Part shown: piece by piece, positions 15,723 through 25,314 of the stretch | Layout: each line of letters starts with the position of its first letter | Numbering within the stretch: position 1 is the first letter of the stretch | NCBI GenBank assembly: GCA_017052515.1 | Contig: JAFHKR010000039.1 | Coordinates: 186,001 to 250,000 of the forward strand | Direction of reading: 5' to 3' | From: Fictibacillus nanhaiensis | Lineage (GTDB): Bacteria > Bacillota > Bacilli > Bacillales > Fictibacillaceae | DNA length: 64,000 nucleotides | The notes under the pieces: model-generated | Told to the model about the DNA's origin: nothing | The model's database searches: none | What the model saw: the letters and a program-made list of their open reading frames with translations, nothing else | Program-made: the position numbers and the translations under genes

Positions 15723-17207
15723 ATGAAGATGAATAAAATGAACACCGATTTTTCAAATATATATATTAACGGTGAATGGAGAAAAGGAAGCAGTGATAGC
15801 TTCATGAAAAACACAAATCCATTTACGGAAGAAGAACTTGTTACCATTCAAGCTGCAACGAAAGAAGACTTGGATGAAGCTTATGAGGCAGCGAGAATCG
15901 CTCAAGCTGAATGGGCAAACGAACTTCCACAAAACAAGCGAGCTGTTTTAGAAAATGTAGCTGCCGTTATGCAAGAGAATGAGGAATTTATCCTTGATTG
16001 GATCATTAAAGAATCAGGAAGCACGTATATGAAAGCAATCTCTGAATTTCGAGCTTCTATCAATATCTTAAAAGAATCAACAACATACCCTTATCGTATG
16101 GAAGGAAAAATACTTCCTTCTCAAACAGCAGGCAAGGAAAACAGAGTATACCGTAATCCGTTAGGGGTAATTGGAATCATTAGTCCTTGGAATTTCCCGT
16201 TCCATCTCGCTATTCGATCCATCGCTCCTGCCATTGCGACTGGAAATGCTGTAGTTATTAAACCAGCTACTGACACCCCGGTTACAGGTGGATTAATCTT
16301 TGCGAGCATCTTTGAAGCGGCTGGACTTCCAAAAGGGCTGATCAACGTTATCGTAGGACGCGGTTCAGAAATTGGAGATGAGATCGTCACACATCCAACT
16401 CCTCGTCTGATCTCGTTTACAGGTTCAACAGAAGTAGGTAGACATATCGGAGAACTTGCTGGTAAGAACTTAAAGAAATCTGCTCTTGAATTAGGCGGAA
16501 ATAACGTATTTATTGCGTTAAAAGAAGCAGATATTGATCAAGCAGTAGATTCAGCCCTGTTTGGAAAGTTCTATCACCAAGGGCAAATTTGTATGGCGAT
16601 CAATCGAATCTTTGTTCATCAAGACATTTATGAAGAATTCGCAGAAACTTTTGTTAAACGAGCAAAAAATCTTAAATTTGGCGACCCATCCAAAAAAGAT
16701 ACGAACGTTGGTCCATTAATTAACAGAGATCAAGTAGATCGAATTTTAAAGGATATTGAAGCAAGTGTTTCACAAGGTGCGAAGATTCGCGTTGGTGGAG
16801 ATGCAGAAGGCAATGTTTTAGAACCAACCGTAATAACAGATGTGAACAATGAAATGCCATTAGCGAAGAATGAAATCTTTGGACCAGTAGCTATACTAAT
16901 ACCATTTGAAAAAGATGAAGACGTGGTTCAAATGGCAAATGCTTACCCGTACGGACTAAGTGGAGCCGTTCATTCTAAGGATATCGAACATGCAACAGAT
17001 ATAGCTCACGAAATTCATACTGGTATGATTCACATTAACGACCAATCTGTTAACGACGAACCTCACATGCCATTTGGAGGAGAAAAAGATTCAGGACTCG
17101 GCCGATTTAATGGCGAGTGGGTGTTAGAAGAATTCACTACCTTAAAGTGGTTATCTGTACAACGCACGCCAAGAAATTATGGGCCTTTCATTAGCCAATT
17201 AAAGTAA
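15723..17207 (+). CDS. NAD(P)-dependent aldehyde dehydrogenase (YfmT/vanillin dehydrogenase-like)
   Basis: The roughly 494-residue protein carries all class hallmarks: ISPWNFPFHLAIR, FTGSTEVGR, the ELGGNN glutamate motif (about residue 256) and the catalytic Cys in HQGQICMAINR (about residue 290). EIFGPVA and MPFGGEKDSGLGRFNGEW follow. It oxidises an aldehyde, possibly aromatic by resemblance to YfmT, to the acid in the cytosol. AAAGGAG precedes several in-frame starts; ATG 15723 is preferred, with 15729 and GTG 15717 as alternatives. A terminator follows at once, so it is a single gene. Confidence 0.9.
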   Translation: MKMNKMNTDFSNIYINGEWRKGSSDSFMKNTNPFTEEELVTIQAATKEDLDEAYEAARIAQAEWANELPQNKRAVLENVAAVMQENEEFILDWIIKESGSTYMKAISEFRASINILKESTTYPYRMEGKILPSQTAGKENRVYRNPLGVIGIISPWNFPFHLAIRSIAPAIATGNAVVIKPATDTPVTGGLIFASIFEAAGLPKGLINVIVGRGSEIGDEIVTHPTPRLISFTGSTEVGRHIGELAGKNLKKSALELGGNNVFIALKEADIDQAVDSALFGKFYHQGQICMAINRIFVHQDIYEEFAETFVKRAKNLKFGDPSKKDTNVGPLINRDQVDRILKDIEASVSQGAKIRVGGDAEGNVLEPTVITDVNNEMPLAKNEIFGPVAILIPFEKDEDVVQMANAYPYGLSGAVHSKDIEHATDIAHEIHTGMIHINDQSVNDEPHMPFGGEKDSGLGRFNGEWVLEEFTTLKWLSVQRTPRNYGPFISQLK

Positions 17208-17217
17208 TTAAGTACAA

Positions 17218-17255
17218 AAAGCATCCGGATGACTTCATTCGGATGCTTTCTTTTG
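17218..17255. terminator. Bidirectional terminator
   Basis: A 14-bp stem with one G-T pair (arms 17218-17231 and 17236-17249) and a 4-base loop separates the aldehyde dehydrogenase gene from the convergent GGDEF gene. Confidence 0.85.
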
Positions 17256-17269
17256 TTAATGAATCAATC

Positions 17270-18898
17270 TTATGATGTTTTTAGAAATGAGTAAAAACTC
17301 AACTTATTTTTACCAGTGTTCTTGGAAATGTATAATGCCTCATCTGCATACTCAAGTATTGTTTGTGGTGAAACGTCCTTAGCTATCCATTCAGCTGATC
17401 CCATGCTGCACCCAATGTTTATAGAATGATCCTGAATATGAAATGGTTGGTTAAGAGTGTCTATGAGGAATTGTGAGATCTCGGTTATTTCATTCAGATA
17501 ATTATCCTGAATGCGCAAAACGACTACAAATTCATCTCCACCTAAACGTGCTGCGAAATGTTCCTTCTTTATTAATGAATTAATGATCCGCTTACCTACC
17601 TCTATTAATAGTAGATCTCCCACATGATGTCCGTGTGTATCATTGATTGATTTAAAACCATCCAAATCGATATAAAGCACCCCATAGCTGCCATTAGAAG
17701 AATCGAAGCGAACTGAATTCATGTACTCTAAAAGAGCTAACCGATTCGGCATACTTGTCAGAAAGTCCGTATGTGCCATGTTCTCCATTTTGTCTAACTG
17801 TTTTTCTGTTTGCTTTAATGATGAGATTAAGCTTCTAAATGAAGAACTTAGAACTTCTATATCTTTGATTCCGCGCAACAAAGGAATCTCGACAATCTCA
17901 CCATCTTTCAACTTATCAGCAGAGATAGCCAAGTCAAAAAGGGGACGAGAAACTCTCTTTGTGATAAACCATCCAATAACAGCCATAAAAAGAGAAATAA
18001 CAATCCCACAGACTAAAATGAACGTTTGCAGATATTGAACAGATGCATACGCCGCTTGTTCTGATTGACGTATAACAACTGTCCAGCCTAGTCCGGGATA
18101 ATTCTCATACCCGTCGCCATAAGCATAGCCTGTTACATAATTTTTTCCATCTGGCCAACGAACAAAATTCCACTCGTTTTTCTTTCCTTGATCATCAAGG
18201 TCACCTATCATTAGTTTTTTTCCTAAATCATTTTTATTACCTAGGAGTACTGTATCTTCTTTACTGATTATGTATACTTCAACATCTTTTTTCTTTTCTT
18301 TTATGGGCTTTAGAATAGCCGCTTCCACTTCTTTAGACCACTCCCAGCTGAGATGGGCGGCTAACACACCTTGGAAAACACCGTTTTTATCCCTTAATGG
18401 GGTACTGATATCAACTAATTGTAAGGGTGAACCATCCTTGGTTGGAATCAGTTTGGATAACAAAAGTGCATCATGAACATCACCGATAAAAGGCTGTTCA
18501 GTTGCATTTTGAAAAACAGGTCGAGCAGATATATCATGGTTTAAAAGCAGTTTCTTTGTTGAAGCTTGAATGAATCCCTTTTGATTCGTTATTCCCACCC
18601 ATGAGAAGGAAGGGATTTTATTTTGAAGCTGATCGATCAGAAATTGTGCTTCATCTATTCTTCTTGGATCTTTGAGAACTTCCTGTTCACTTAAAACTTG
18701 TAGTTCCTGATATCTGGACCACATGAAAGAATCAAGGTTGTGAGATAGTTGAAAAGCTGAAGAAGCTAGAGAATTGCCTATTTCTTTTTCTAATAATTCA
18801 CTGGATTTATCACTGATAAAGATGCTAAGAAATAAGGATGTGGCTAATATGATTAATGAGATGCTAACAGAAAGATACGTTTGAATTTTGATAGACAT
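17270..18898 (-). CDS. Membrane diguanylate cyclase: dCache sensor, HAMP, GGDEF
   Basis: The 542-residue protein has a first transmembrane helix at about 9-27, an extracellular dCache-like ligand domain at about 35-285, and a second helix at about 290-312. A HAMP linker follows, then a GGDEF domain from about 375 to the end with an intact RLGGDEFVVVL signature at about 451-461. It should make cyclic di-GMP from GTP in response to an external signal. The inhibitory RxxD site is degenerate (KKEH at that position), so product inhibition may be weak. There is no EAL domain. It is a single gene with TAGGAG upstream of its ATG. Confidence 0.92.
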   Translation of the reverse strand: MSIKIQTYLSVSISLIILATSLFLSIFISDKSSELLEKEIGNSLASSAFQLSHNLDSFMWSRYQELQVLSEQEVLKDPRRIDEAQFLIDQLQNKIPSFSWVGITNQKGFIQASTKKLLLNHDISARPVFQNATEQPFIGDVHDALLLSKLIPTKDGSPLQLVDISTPLRDKNGVFQGVLAAHLSWEWSKEVEAAILKPIKEKKKDVEVYIISKEDTVLLGNKNDLGKKLMIGDLDDQGKKNEWNFVRWPDGKNYVTGYAYGDGYENYPGLGWTVVIRQSEQAAYASVQYLQTFILVCGIVISLFMAVIGWFITKRVSRPLFDLAISADKLKDGEIVEIPLLRGIKDIEVLSSSFRSLISSLKQTEKQLDKMENMAHTDFLTSMPNRLALLEYMNSVRFDSSNGSYGVLYIDLDGFKSINDTHGHHVGDLLLIEVGKRIINSLIKKEHFAARLGGDEFVVVLRIQDNYLNEITEISQFLIDTLNQPFHIQDHSINIGCSMGSAEWIAKDVSPQTILEYADEALYISKNTGKNKLSFYSFLKTS

Positions 18899-19083
18899 AC
18901 AAAATGACTCCTACTACAATTAAATTTTCTTCTAAAAGAACCATTTGTTATATCGGAAACAAGTGTACAAATGATTAGGAATCAATTAGATAAACAATGA
19001 CATAAAGTTTTCAAACGAGAATTATGGAAGCTGATTATGCTACACTACGAGAACAAGTCATATACATTAAAGGTGATGAAGAG

Positions 19084-19572
19084 ATGTTAATTAATGATAA
19101 GATACGTCAAGACCTATTTGCTGAAGTAGGGGGAATCCATGATGAGAATCTCAATCAAAAACCTTCGGAAAATGAATGGTCTATTAAGCAAATACTAGAA
19201 CACTTATATTTAATGGAAGGTGGCATTGCAAAGAACATTAAGCATCAACTCCAAAATGGCAAAGTGGTTAACGCAGATATGAAGCCAATTGAAGCAACAA
19301 TCAACAGAGATATTAAAGTAGATGCTCCAGAATTTGCAGTCCCAACTTCGGAATTTGCTTCTATTGAAGAATTAAAGATGAAATTGGCTGCAACTCATCA
19401 ACTTTTATTAGAAATCGAGAACACGGCTGATGAAAAGGATTTAGAAGCGAAAGGCTTTCCCCATCCTATTTTCGGTGATATTAGTTTAAAGCAATGGATT
19501 CCATTTGTGGCCTATCATGAACAACGACACATTCTTCAAATCAAAGAAGTGAAAGAAAAGTTAAGTCTTTAA
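19084..19572 (+). CDS. DinB superfamily protein
   Basis: The 162-residue four-helix protein has the DinB_2 pattern NEWSIKQILEHLYLMEGG near residues 30-47 and a C-terminal metal-site helix YHEQRHILQI (about 147-156). The His residues of these helices usually bind a divalent metal. Family members include bacillithiol S-transferases and many of unknown substrate. ATG at 19084 follows AAAGGTGA; the 20 residues encoded upstream look non-coding. It is a single gene followed by a terminator. Confidence 0.82.
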   Translation: MLINDKIRQDLFAEVGGIHDENLNQKPSENEWSIKQILEHLYLMEGGIAKNIKHQLQNGKVVNADMKPIEATINRDIKVDAPEFAVPTSEFASIEELKMKLAATHQLLLEIENTADEKDLEAKGFPHPIFGDISLKQWIPFVAYHEQRHILQIKEVKEKLSL

Positions 19573-19592
19573 AATCGAATTAAAAACATTCG

Positions 19593-19626
19593 TACATTCT
19601 TCATTAAGGAGAATGTATTTTTTTTG
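19593..19626 (+). terminator. Rho-independent terminator
   Basis: A 7-bp stem (TACATTC/GAATGTA) with an 11-base loop is followed by eight or more T, just after the DinB-family gene. Confidence 0.75.
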
Positions 19627-19717
19627 GAACGAAGCAGCAGTGTTTATTGCTTCTGATCGAGCTAGTGCCATAACAGGTGCGGTTATCAATGTTACGTGCG
19701 GTTCGATCATGGATTGA
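19625..19717 (+). pseudogene. C-terminal remnant of a short-chain dehydrogenase/reductase
   Basis: One frame reads about 30 residues ending in ASDRASAITGAVINVTCGS followed by Ile-Met-Asp and a stop. This is the typical last strand and tail of SDR oxidoreductases (ASDRASAITG then NVTCGS). There is no start codon, binding site or upstream SDR sequence, because it directly abuts the terminator of the DinB gene. It is a decayed tail left by a deletion. Confidence 0.7.
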
Positions 19718-19785
19718 ATCTTTTATTGGGTTTTTATGTTAAAATTAACTCTATAGGAATATGAAAGCTAAAGGAGCATACAAGA

Positions 19786-19824
19786 ATGTCCCATACAAAT
19801 TGTGTAACATGGTCTCATGAGTAA
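19786..19824 (+). CDS. 12-aa leader peptide (MSHTNCVTWSHE)
   Basis: The frame has AAAGGAG eight or nine bases upstream. Its stop codon lies inside the 5' arm of a perfect 12-bp inverted repeat, upstream of a GNAT gene. An overlapping frame from 19760 (MKAKGAYKN...) is less likely because it lacks a good site. The arrangement suggests a regulatory peptide; nothing is known of its sequence. Confidence 0.45.
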   Translation: MSHTNCVTWSHE

Positions 19825-19892
19825 ACAAAGATGTTTATTCATGAAGTAATGCTTTATTTTATTGATTCTCTATGAATGATATCTTTGTTTAC
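19821..19892 (+). promoter_or_regulatory. Leader hairpin upstream of GNAT gene
   Basis: A perfect 12-bp repeat (GTAAACAAAGAT at 19821, ATCTTTGTTTAC at 19881) with further pairing inside (TTCAT/ATGAA) spans the end of the leader peptide. No T run follows, so it is not a simple terminator. The rest of 19718-19931 holds no other gene. Confidence 0.5.
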
Positions 19893-19931
19893 TTCCTTCT
19901 AATTTGAAGAAAAATAGAATGGAGAGATAAC

Positions 19932-20396
19932 ATGATACATTTAATCCCTTTAACAGAGCAAGAATTTCAGGAGTATCTGGCATTCATGATTTCTGATTAC
20001 GCAAATGAGATCACGAATAACTTCAACTTAACATTTCAATCAGCAAAAGAAGAGTCAGAAATGATGATGAATGATCTGTGGAAAGATGGGTTGTTGACAG
20101 AAGGTCAGTACTTATATAACATCTTAGATCCCAAAACTCATGAAAAAGTAGGCATAGTCTGGTATGGGTTGGTACCGGATCTTAATCAAGCTTATGTGTA
20201 TCATATTTTCATAGATGCTATCTATAGAAGAAAAGGATACGGTAAGAGAACATTAGAAAAACTCCAAAGTGTTTTAAAACAAAGAGGTATAGCTTCTATC
20301 GGTTTGAGTGTCTTTGGAAAGAACGAAGCTGCTTATCAGTTGTATAAGAAGCTAGGGTATAAAAATACGAGACTTTCAATGGAATTAGTTCTATAA
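19932..20396 (+). CDS. GNAT family N-acetyltransferase
   Basis: The 154-residue protein has the GNAT fold with the acetyl-CoA loop RRKGYGKRTLEKL at about residues 96-108, preceded by the strand AYVYHIFID. Motif B (SIGLSVFGKNEAAYQLYKKLGYK) lies near the end. GGAGAG precedes the ATG. The acceptor is unknown. A leader peptide and hairpin lie in the 150 bases upstream, so it may be inducible by a drug or translation stress. Confidence 0.85.
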   Translation: MIHLIPLTEQEFQEYLAFMISDYANEITNNFNLTFQSAKEESEMMMNDLWKDGLLTEGQYLYNILDPKTHEKVGIVWYGLVPDLNQAYVYHIFIDAIYRRKGYGKRTLEKLQSVLKQRGIASIGLSVFGKNEAAYQLYKKLGYKNTRLSMELVL

Positions 20397-20417
20397 ATTT
20401 TTATAAAAAACCAAACG

Positions 20418-20455
20418 AAAAGGTTAGGGTTAGATAACTCTAACCTTTTTTTGTA
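20418..20455 (+). terminator. Rho-independent terminator
   Basis: A 10-bp stem (AAAAGGTTAG/CTAACCTTTT) with a 12-base loop is followed by T. Confidence 0.85.
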
Positions 20456-20532
20456 TTTTTCAAAAGGACAGCTTCTTTAGAGAAGGAATTATATTCCAAA
20501 AGAGGAATATAGAAAAGTAAGAGGTGATTGTT

Positions 20533-21027
20533 ATGAAAAAGATACTAAGCTTGTTACTATTAGTTATTTTGGCAGCTTGCAGTGATAAAGGAGCTGTAGA
20601 GAAGCTAAAAACGGACTATCCGAATGTAAAGAAAGAGATGGAGCAGTTGCCAACTGAGGTGCAAAAAAAGATGGCAGCTCCAGAAACTCTTCCTTTTCAG
20701 CCCAAGGACGTACAATTAACCTATGCCTCAGAACCGGTGGGAAATCCAAAGGGAGATATCTTACATACCGAATTCGTTTATGGTAATGAAGAAGGACTCG
20801 TTCTTCGTGTGACCACATTTCAGAACAAAAACACAAACTTTAATGATGAAGGTGAGAGGAAGACAACAAAATTAAAAGATGGAACTGAAGTTATCATAGA
20901 AAGAGAATCATCTGATGCTAAAGCCATTCGTTGGAGTAAAGATGATGTTAATTACGGGATGATGTTAATGGGTTCTAAGTTTGAGATGGAGGATCTGTTG
21001 AAATCAGCAAATTCGATGGACTATTAG
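20533..21027 (+). CDS. Small lipoprotein of unknown function
   Basis: The 164-residue protein opens with MKKILSLLLLVILAAC, a lipoprotein signal with lipobox LAAC and acylated Cys at 16. The mature part is hydrophilic and probably mixed alpha/beta (MLHTEFVYGNEEGLVLRV-like strands near 75-90). It would be anchored on the outer face of the membrane. AGAGGTGAT sits just before ATG 20533. I do not recognise the mature domain. The small membrane gene 9 bases downstream is probably co-transcribed. Confidence 0.75.
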   Translation: MKKILSLLLLVILAACSDKGAVEKLKTDYPNVKKEMEQLPTEVQKKMAAPETLPFQPKDVQLTYASEPVGNPKGDILHTEFVYGNEEGLVLRVTTFQNKNTNFNDEGERKTTKLKDGTEVIIERESSDAKAIRWSKDDVNYGMMLMGSKFEMEDLLKSANSMDY

Positions 21028-21036
21028 GAGCTTATT

Positions 21037-21306
21037 TTGAAAGAAAAATATAGTTTAATATCATTATTCTTAAGTGCTTTGACAGTTACATTCTTTTTAA
21101 TTATACAAATCTATGCCTATTCAATCGGATATTGGCGGTTGATCATGTGGGCAGGAGTACTAATGGCCATGTTTTTTGCATTTCTTTCTCCTAAGAACTT
21201 TGGTTTTCGAGGAATGGCGATTGCTGTCTCAATCATTCTTGCGGTCCCCCTTTTACTGTTGGAGATGGTGGGCTTTGCTTGGCGAAACGGTGGGTTTGGG
21301 AATTAA
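21037..21306 (+). CDS. Small three-span membrane protein
   Basis: The 89-residue protein has hydrophobic segments at about 8-29, 35-50 and 60-80. It starts with TTG at 21037, preceded by TAGGAGC, nine bases after the lipoprotein stop, so the two probably form an operon. No family or function is recognised. Confidence 0.6.
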   Translation: MKEKYSLISLFLSALTVTFFLIIQIYAYSIGYWRLIMWAGVLMAMFFAFLSPKNFGFRGMAIAVSIILAVPLLLLEMVGFAWRNGGFGN

Positions 21307-21398
21307 CCGATTTTTATAGTTTGAGACTCCTATTTGCCGAAACTTTCCATCTCCTAATACGTAATTAACCGTATTACATAAAAATAGGGGTGGATAAC

Positions 21399-21650
21399 AT
21401 GGTTGAGATTAGTGTGAAAAAGATAGATAACAACTTTATTATTCGATGGCAACTATCGAGAGTGGAGATTCCAGCATCTGAGATCCTGAATGTGCACGTA
21501 GATGATACATATGGTGGAGAAAAAAAGGCAGCTATCCGTATCGGATTACCATATGGGACGACAGATCGGGTGGTCATTGAAACTAAAAAACAAACGTATA
21601 TTTTGTTTACTTCAAATCCTTCAGCCATTATGAAAAAACTTGGTGCTTAA
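21399..21650 (+). CDS. SunI/YnzG-like bacterial PH-domain protein
   Basis: The 83-residue protein is nearly all beta strands and has the family pattern: WQLSRVEIPASEILNVHVDD, then YGGEKKAAIRIGLPYGTTDRVVIETKKQTYILFTSNP. It resembles the soluble YnzG-like members of the family that includes SunI, the sublancin immunity protein, though SunI has an added membrane segment. A role in immunity here is not supported because no lantibiotic genes are near. AGGGGTGG precedes ATG 21399; a GTG three codons earlier is possible. Confidence 0.75.
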   Translation: MVEISVKKIDNNFIIRWQLSRVEIPASEILNVHVDDTYGGEKKAAIRIGLPYGTTDRVVIETKKQTYILFTSNPSAIMKKLGA

Positions 21651-21663
21651 ACAAGATAGGAAT

Positions 21664-21703
21664 AAACAAAGCTCGGATATCTATGATCCGAGCTTTGTTT
21701 ATT
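21664..21703. terminator. Bidirectional terminator
   Basis: A perfect 15-bp stem (arms 21664-21678 and 21686-21700) lies between convergent genes. Confidence 0.9.
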
Positions 21704-21705
21704 TC

Positions 21706-23427
21706 TTACATCTTAAATTTTTCTGTCAATTTCTTTAAGTTTTCTGTCATCTCATTTAACATTGTGATCGATTCTGACATTTTTGTAATTTGGCTATTTT
21801 GTCTAGCTGTTATGGAGGCTACATTTTGAGTGCCAGCAGCAGCTAATTCAGCAATTTTTGCGGTTTCTACTGCTGAGGCAGAGACTTCCTCAGATGAAGC
21901 AGACATTTCTTCAGTTGTAGTAGAGACCTCTTGGATTTGTGTAGCTACGCCTTCTATGGAGGATAAAATGACCGCGAATACTTCTTCAGTTTGTATCATT
22001 TCTTGCATGCCTTTATTTACTTCCTCTAAGACAACTGCCATCTCATCTGCCGTTTGATTGGTATCCTTATCAATTTGTTGAATGAACTTGCTAATCGTTT
22101 CTGTGGATTTTGTTGATTGGTCTGCTAACTTTCGAACTTCTTCAGCTACAACAGCAAAACCCTTACCCGCGTCTCCTGCATGAGCAGCCTCGATTGCGGC
22201 ATTTAATGCAAGAAGGTTCGTTTGGGATGCGATTCCTGATATGATTTCAATAATCTTAGCAATTTCTACAGAATGTGATTTTAAAGTCATAATTGACGAC
22301 GAAGACTGATTGACAGAAGCGGATATATTCTTCATCTGACTAATGGCTTTTTGCATAGATTCGTTTCCTTGCGTAGCTTTATCTAAAGTTAGTTGTGATA
22401 GGTTTGAAGAATTGGAAGCTGATGCAGCAATATGCTGAACACCCGAAGTCATTTCTTCTAGAACATTCACACTTTCTTGGAGTGTTACGTGCTGAGTCAG
22501 AGAATCATTTGAAACTTGGTCCATCATACTAGCAATTTCTTCACTCGCTGCTTTTGTTTCATTTGCACTAACGTTTAAAAAATGGGTTGTTTCATTTAAT
22601 TTATTTCCCATTTGGTTGATGGAGTGAATGATGTCTCTTAAATTTTTAAGCATATGGTTAAACGATGAAGCGAGTCTTCCGATTTCGTCTTCTCGATCCA
22701 AATCAACAATTACACTTAAATCTCCGTTTCCAACTTGCTCAGACTTATCAGAAAGCAGTTGAATCGGTCTAGTAATAGAGACGGTCACATAATAGATGAT
22801 CATCAATCCAAATAGTAAAATTCCAGCCACAATGGCAATCATCTTTATTTGATTTTCAGATATGGCTGTATAGACGCTCGTTACGTCTTGATCAGATCCG
22901 ATAATTCCTATCACTTCACCAGAGTCAGATTTTATTGGGATGTAAATGGAGACCATTCCACCATATTCTTCTGTAAAGCTGATATCGGTAGTTGTTATTC
23001 CTTCATCCAGCGCTCTTTTCATTGCTGGATAATCGTCAACACCTTTCTCTACTTCTCCTAGATCTGATGCATCTTTAGATCCTTTTGGCATACCGTCCAC
23101 TACATAAGAATAGATGTACTTCTCACCTTTTTTTTCTCTTTTCATCGTATACAGATATGCGAGTCCGTTCAACTCTCGCTGTTCGTTCAGTTTGTTGCGC
23201 AATGTCCAGTAATAGTCTGTTTTTCCTGAATTTAAGATGTTTTCATACTTTTCGGGTTCAATTAAGTCTGCAGAACGTTTTACCGTCTCAAGGACTTGTT
23301 TGCTAACCGTCTCTTCAATTAAACTTTTAGTGGAATCGATCGATAAATAACCGATTAAAATACCCATTAGAACAATTAAACCTGAGAAAATAATCAACAT
23401 TTTTAACTTTATACTTTTTCTCAACAT
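21706..23427 (-). CDS. Methyl-accepting chemotaxis protein
   Basis: The 573-residue receptor has transmembrane helices at about 10-30 and 190-212 flanking an extracellular Cache-type sensor. A HAMP domain follows (about 213-267), then a long coiled-coil signalling domain. The hairpin tip is the highly conserved [20 protein letters not shown] with [18 protein letters not shown] around residue 395. It would pass ligand signals to CheA/CheW and control flagellar rotation. AAGGGGCGAAC precedes the ATG. It is a single gene. Confidence 0.93.
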   Translation of the reverse strand: MLRKSIKLKMLIIFSGLIVLMGILIGYLSIDSTKSLIEETVSKQVLETVKRSADLIEPEKYENILNSGKTDYYWTLRNKLNEQRELNGLAYLYTMKREKKGEKYIYSYVVDGMPKGSKDASDLGEVEKGVDDYPAMKRALDEGITTTDISFTEEYGGMVSIYIPIKSDSGEVIGIIGSDQDVTSVYTAISENQIKMIAIVAGILLFGLMIIYYVTVSITRPIQLLSDKSEQVGNGDLSVIVDLDREDEIGRLASSFNHMLKNLRDIIHSINQMGNKLNETTHFLNVSANETKAASEEIASMMDQVSNDSLTQHVTLQESVNVLEEMTSGVQHIAASASNSSNLSQLTLDKATQGNESMQKAISQMKNISASVNQSSSSIMTLKSHSVEIAKIIEIISGIASQTNLLALNAAIEAAHAGDAGKGFAVVAEEVRKLADQSTKSTETISKFIQQIDKDTNQTADEMAVVLEEVNKGMQEMIQTEEVFAVILSSIEGVATQIQEVSTTTEEMSASSEEVSASAVETAKIAELAAAGTQNVASITARQNSQITKMSESITMLNEMTENLKKLTEKFKM

Positions 23428-23632
23428 GTTCGCCCCTTATTTCTTCAAATTATTCTTTTTTGCAACAACGTGTATATCGGAATAAAATAGGGAATTTTTA
23501 CTAAGGAATAGAGTGAGTCTAAATTATTTTTTTAGTTTAGAATTGAAATCTTGAAAACAAGGGAAGCTTTTCATATGTTAAGGTGGAATTAGAAAATGAG
23601 GATTTAATCAAATTAAAGTGGGTGTACTTCTC

Positions 23633-25090
23633 ATGACAAAAGAAACAGTTTGGAATTTAGAAAACAGCTATGCTGAACTACCAGATAAATTTTTCTCGAT
23701 AATAGATACAAACCCAGTAGAATCCCCAAAATTAGTTGTGCTCAATGAATCAGTGGCAATATCACTGGGATTAAAGGTAGATCTTCTTCGTCAGGAAGAT
23801 GCTTTAGAAGTCTTTGCAGGAAACATGCTTCCAAAAGGCGGTTCTTCTTTAGCACAAGCTTATGCAGGGCATCAGTTCGGATATTTTAATATGTTGGGTG
23901 ATGGGCGAGCATTAATGGTAGGGGAACATATTACACCTGAGGGGAAACGTTTTGACATTCAACTAAAAGGATCAGGAAGAACTCCATATTCTAGAGGAGG
24001 AGACGGACGAGCAGCATTAGGTCCGATGCTTCGAGAATATATAATAAGTGAAGCGATGCATGCTTTAGGCGTTCCAACGACTCGAAGTCTTGCGGTTGTT
24101 ACGACTGGTGAATCAATCATGCGTGAAACCGCACTTCCAGGTGCTATCATGACAAGGGTAGCTTCAAGCCATCTACGGGTAGGAACGTTTGAGTTCGCAT
24201 CAAAATGGGGAACTCTCGATGAATTAAGAGCGTTAGCAGATTATAGCTTGAAGCGTCACTATCCTGAGGTGAAGTTTGACGGAAATCAATATTTAAATCT
24301 ACTCAAAAAAGTGATTGAGCAACAGGCTTATTTAATTTCAAAATGGCAGCTCGTTGGTTTTATTCATGGCGTGATGAATACCGATAATATGACAATCAGC
24401 GGAGAAACGATTGATTATGGCCCGTGTGCGTTCATGGACAAATATGATCCACTGACTGTTTTTAGTTCAATCGATAGAGAAGGGCGATATGCATACGCCA
24501 ATCAGCCTCGAATTGCTGGGTGGAACCTTGCGCGATTTGCTGAAACACTTTTGCCGCTGTTAGATGATGAACAGGAAAAAGCGGTTGAATTGGCACAAGA
24601 AGTTCTATATGGCTTTTCTGATCTGTATCATGCAAATTATTTTAGAGGAATGCGTTCAAAGCTTGGTTTATATAATGAAGAGAAAGAAGATCAATCTCTA
24701 ATAGAAGAACTACTTTCACTCATGGCTCATCATAAAGCAGACTATACGAATACATTCCGTTCCTTAACGCTTGGCAACAAAGATTGTTCGGATCTTTTTG
24801 AAGCGGAAGATTTTAAGACTTGGCTCCAAAAGTGGGAAGAAAGAAAAACGAGACAACCAAAGTCCAAGGAAGAAACATTGCAGTTGATGCGAAACAACAA
24901 TCCATCCATCATTCCGAGAAATCATAGAGTGGAAGAGGCTATTCAAGCGGCTGAAAATGGTGATTACAGCGTGCTAAAAAGACTTCATCATGTCTTATCG
25001 ATGCCTTACGATTACCTACCAGAACAAGAAGAATACACGCAATTACCACCTGAAAAAGAAGGACCGTATCGAACCTTTTGTGGTACGTGA
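23633..25090 (+). CDS. selO: SelO/YdiU family protein adenylyltransferase
   Basis: The 485-residue protein is a pseudokinase of the SelO (YdiU, UPF0061) family, which transfers AMP from ATP to Ser/Thr/Tyr residues of proteins. The conserved ATP-binding block includes [39 protein letters not shown] and [24 protein letters not shown]. The [24 protein letters not shown] block carries the metal-binding Asn and Asp. It ends FCGT, so no selenocysteine is used at the C-terminus. ATG 23633 is preferred over GTG 23618, though the binding site is weak for both. Confidence 0.92.
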   Translation: MTKETVWNLENSYAELPDKFFSIIDTNPVESPKLVVLNESVAISLGLKVDLLRQEDALEVFAGNMLPKGGSSLAQAYAGHQFGYFNMLGDGRALMVGEHITPEGKRFDIQLKGSGRTPYSRGGDGRAALGPMLREYIISEAMHALGVPTTRSLAVVTTGESIMRETALPGAIMTRVASSHLRVGTFEFASKWGTLDELRALADYSLKRHYPEVKFDGNQYLNLLKKVIEQQAYLISKWQLVGFIHGVMNTDNMTISGETIDYGPCAFMDKYDPLTVFSSIDREGRYAYANQPRIAGWNLARFAETLLPLLDDEQEKAVELAQEVLYGFSDLYHANYFRGMRSKLGLYNEEKEDQSLIEELLSLMAHHKADYTNTFRSLTLGNKDCSDLFEAEDFKTWLQKWEERKTRQPKSKEETLQLMRNNNPSIIPRNHRVEEAIQAAENGDYSVLKRLHHVLSMPYDYLPEQEEYTQLPPEKEGPYRTFCGT

Positions 25091-25121
25091 GCACATAAAA
25101 ATAGATAAAGAACATATAGAT

Positions 25122-25152
25122 AAAAAGCTGCTCAGAAAGAGTAGCTTTTTCT
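25122..25152 (+). terminator. Rho-independent terminator
   Basis: An 11-bp stem with one G-T pair (AAAAGCTGCTC/GAGTAGCTTTT) and a 5-base loop follows the selO gene. Confidence 0.85.
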
Positions 25153-25195
25153 GATATCCATAATATCCCATGGAAAAAGAGGAAGGTATATTTCG

Positions 25196-25224
25196 TTGAC
25201 TTTTTAGTTAATAAGGTGTACTAT
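25196..25224 (+). promoter_or_regulatory. Sigma-A promoter of the LTA synthase gene
   Basis: TTGACT (25196) and TACTAT (25219) are separated by 17 bases, about 90 bases before the coding start. Confidence 0.65.
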
Positions 25225-25314
25225 TTTTTATATTGTTTTCCACGATTGTATTGAAAAAGAAGTGAAAATAAACTAGAATAATAGATTGGTTACTGAAATT
25301 TTTGAGGTGAGAGA

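Noticed and set aside
21390..21650. Sublancin-type immunity role for the SunI/YnzG-like protein
   Set aside because: No lantibiotic or glycocin biosynthesis genes are nearby, and the protein lacks the membrane segment of SunI.
23085..24150. Open frames antisense to the MCP and selO genes
   Set aside because: They are shadows of strongly supported genes on the other strand, with no binding sites and no homology-like sequence.
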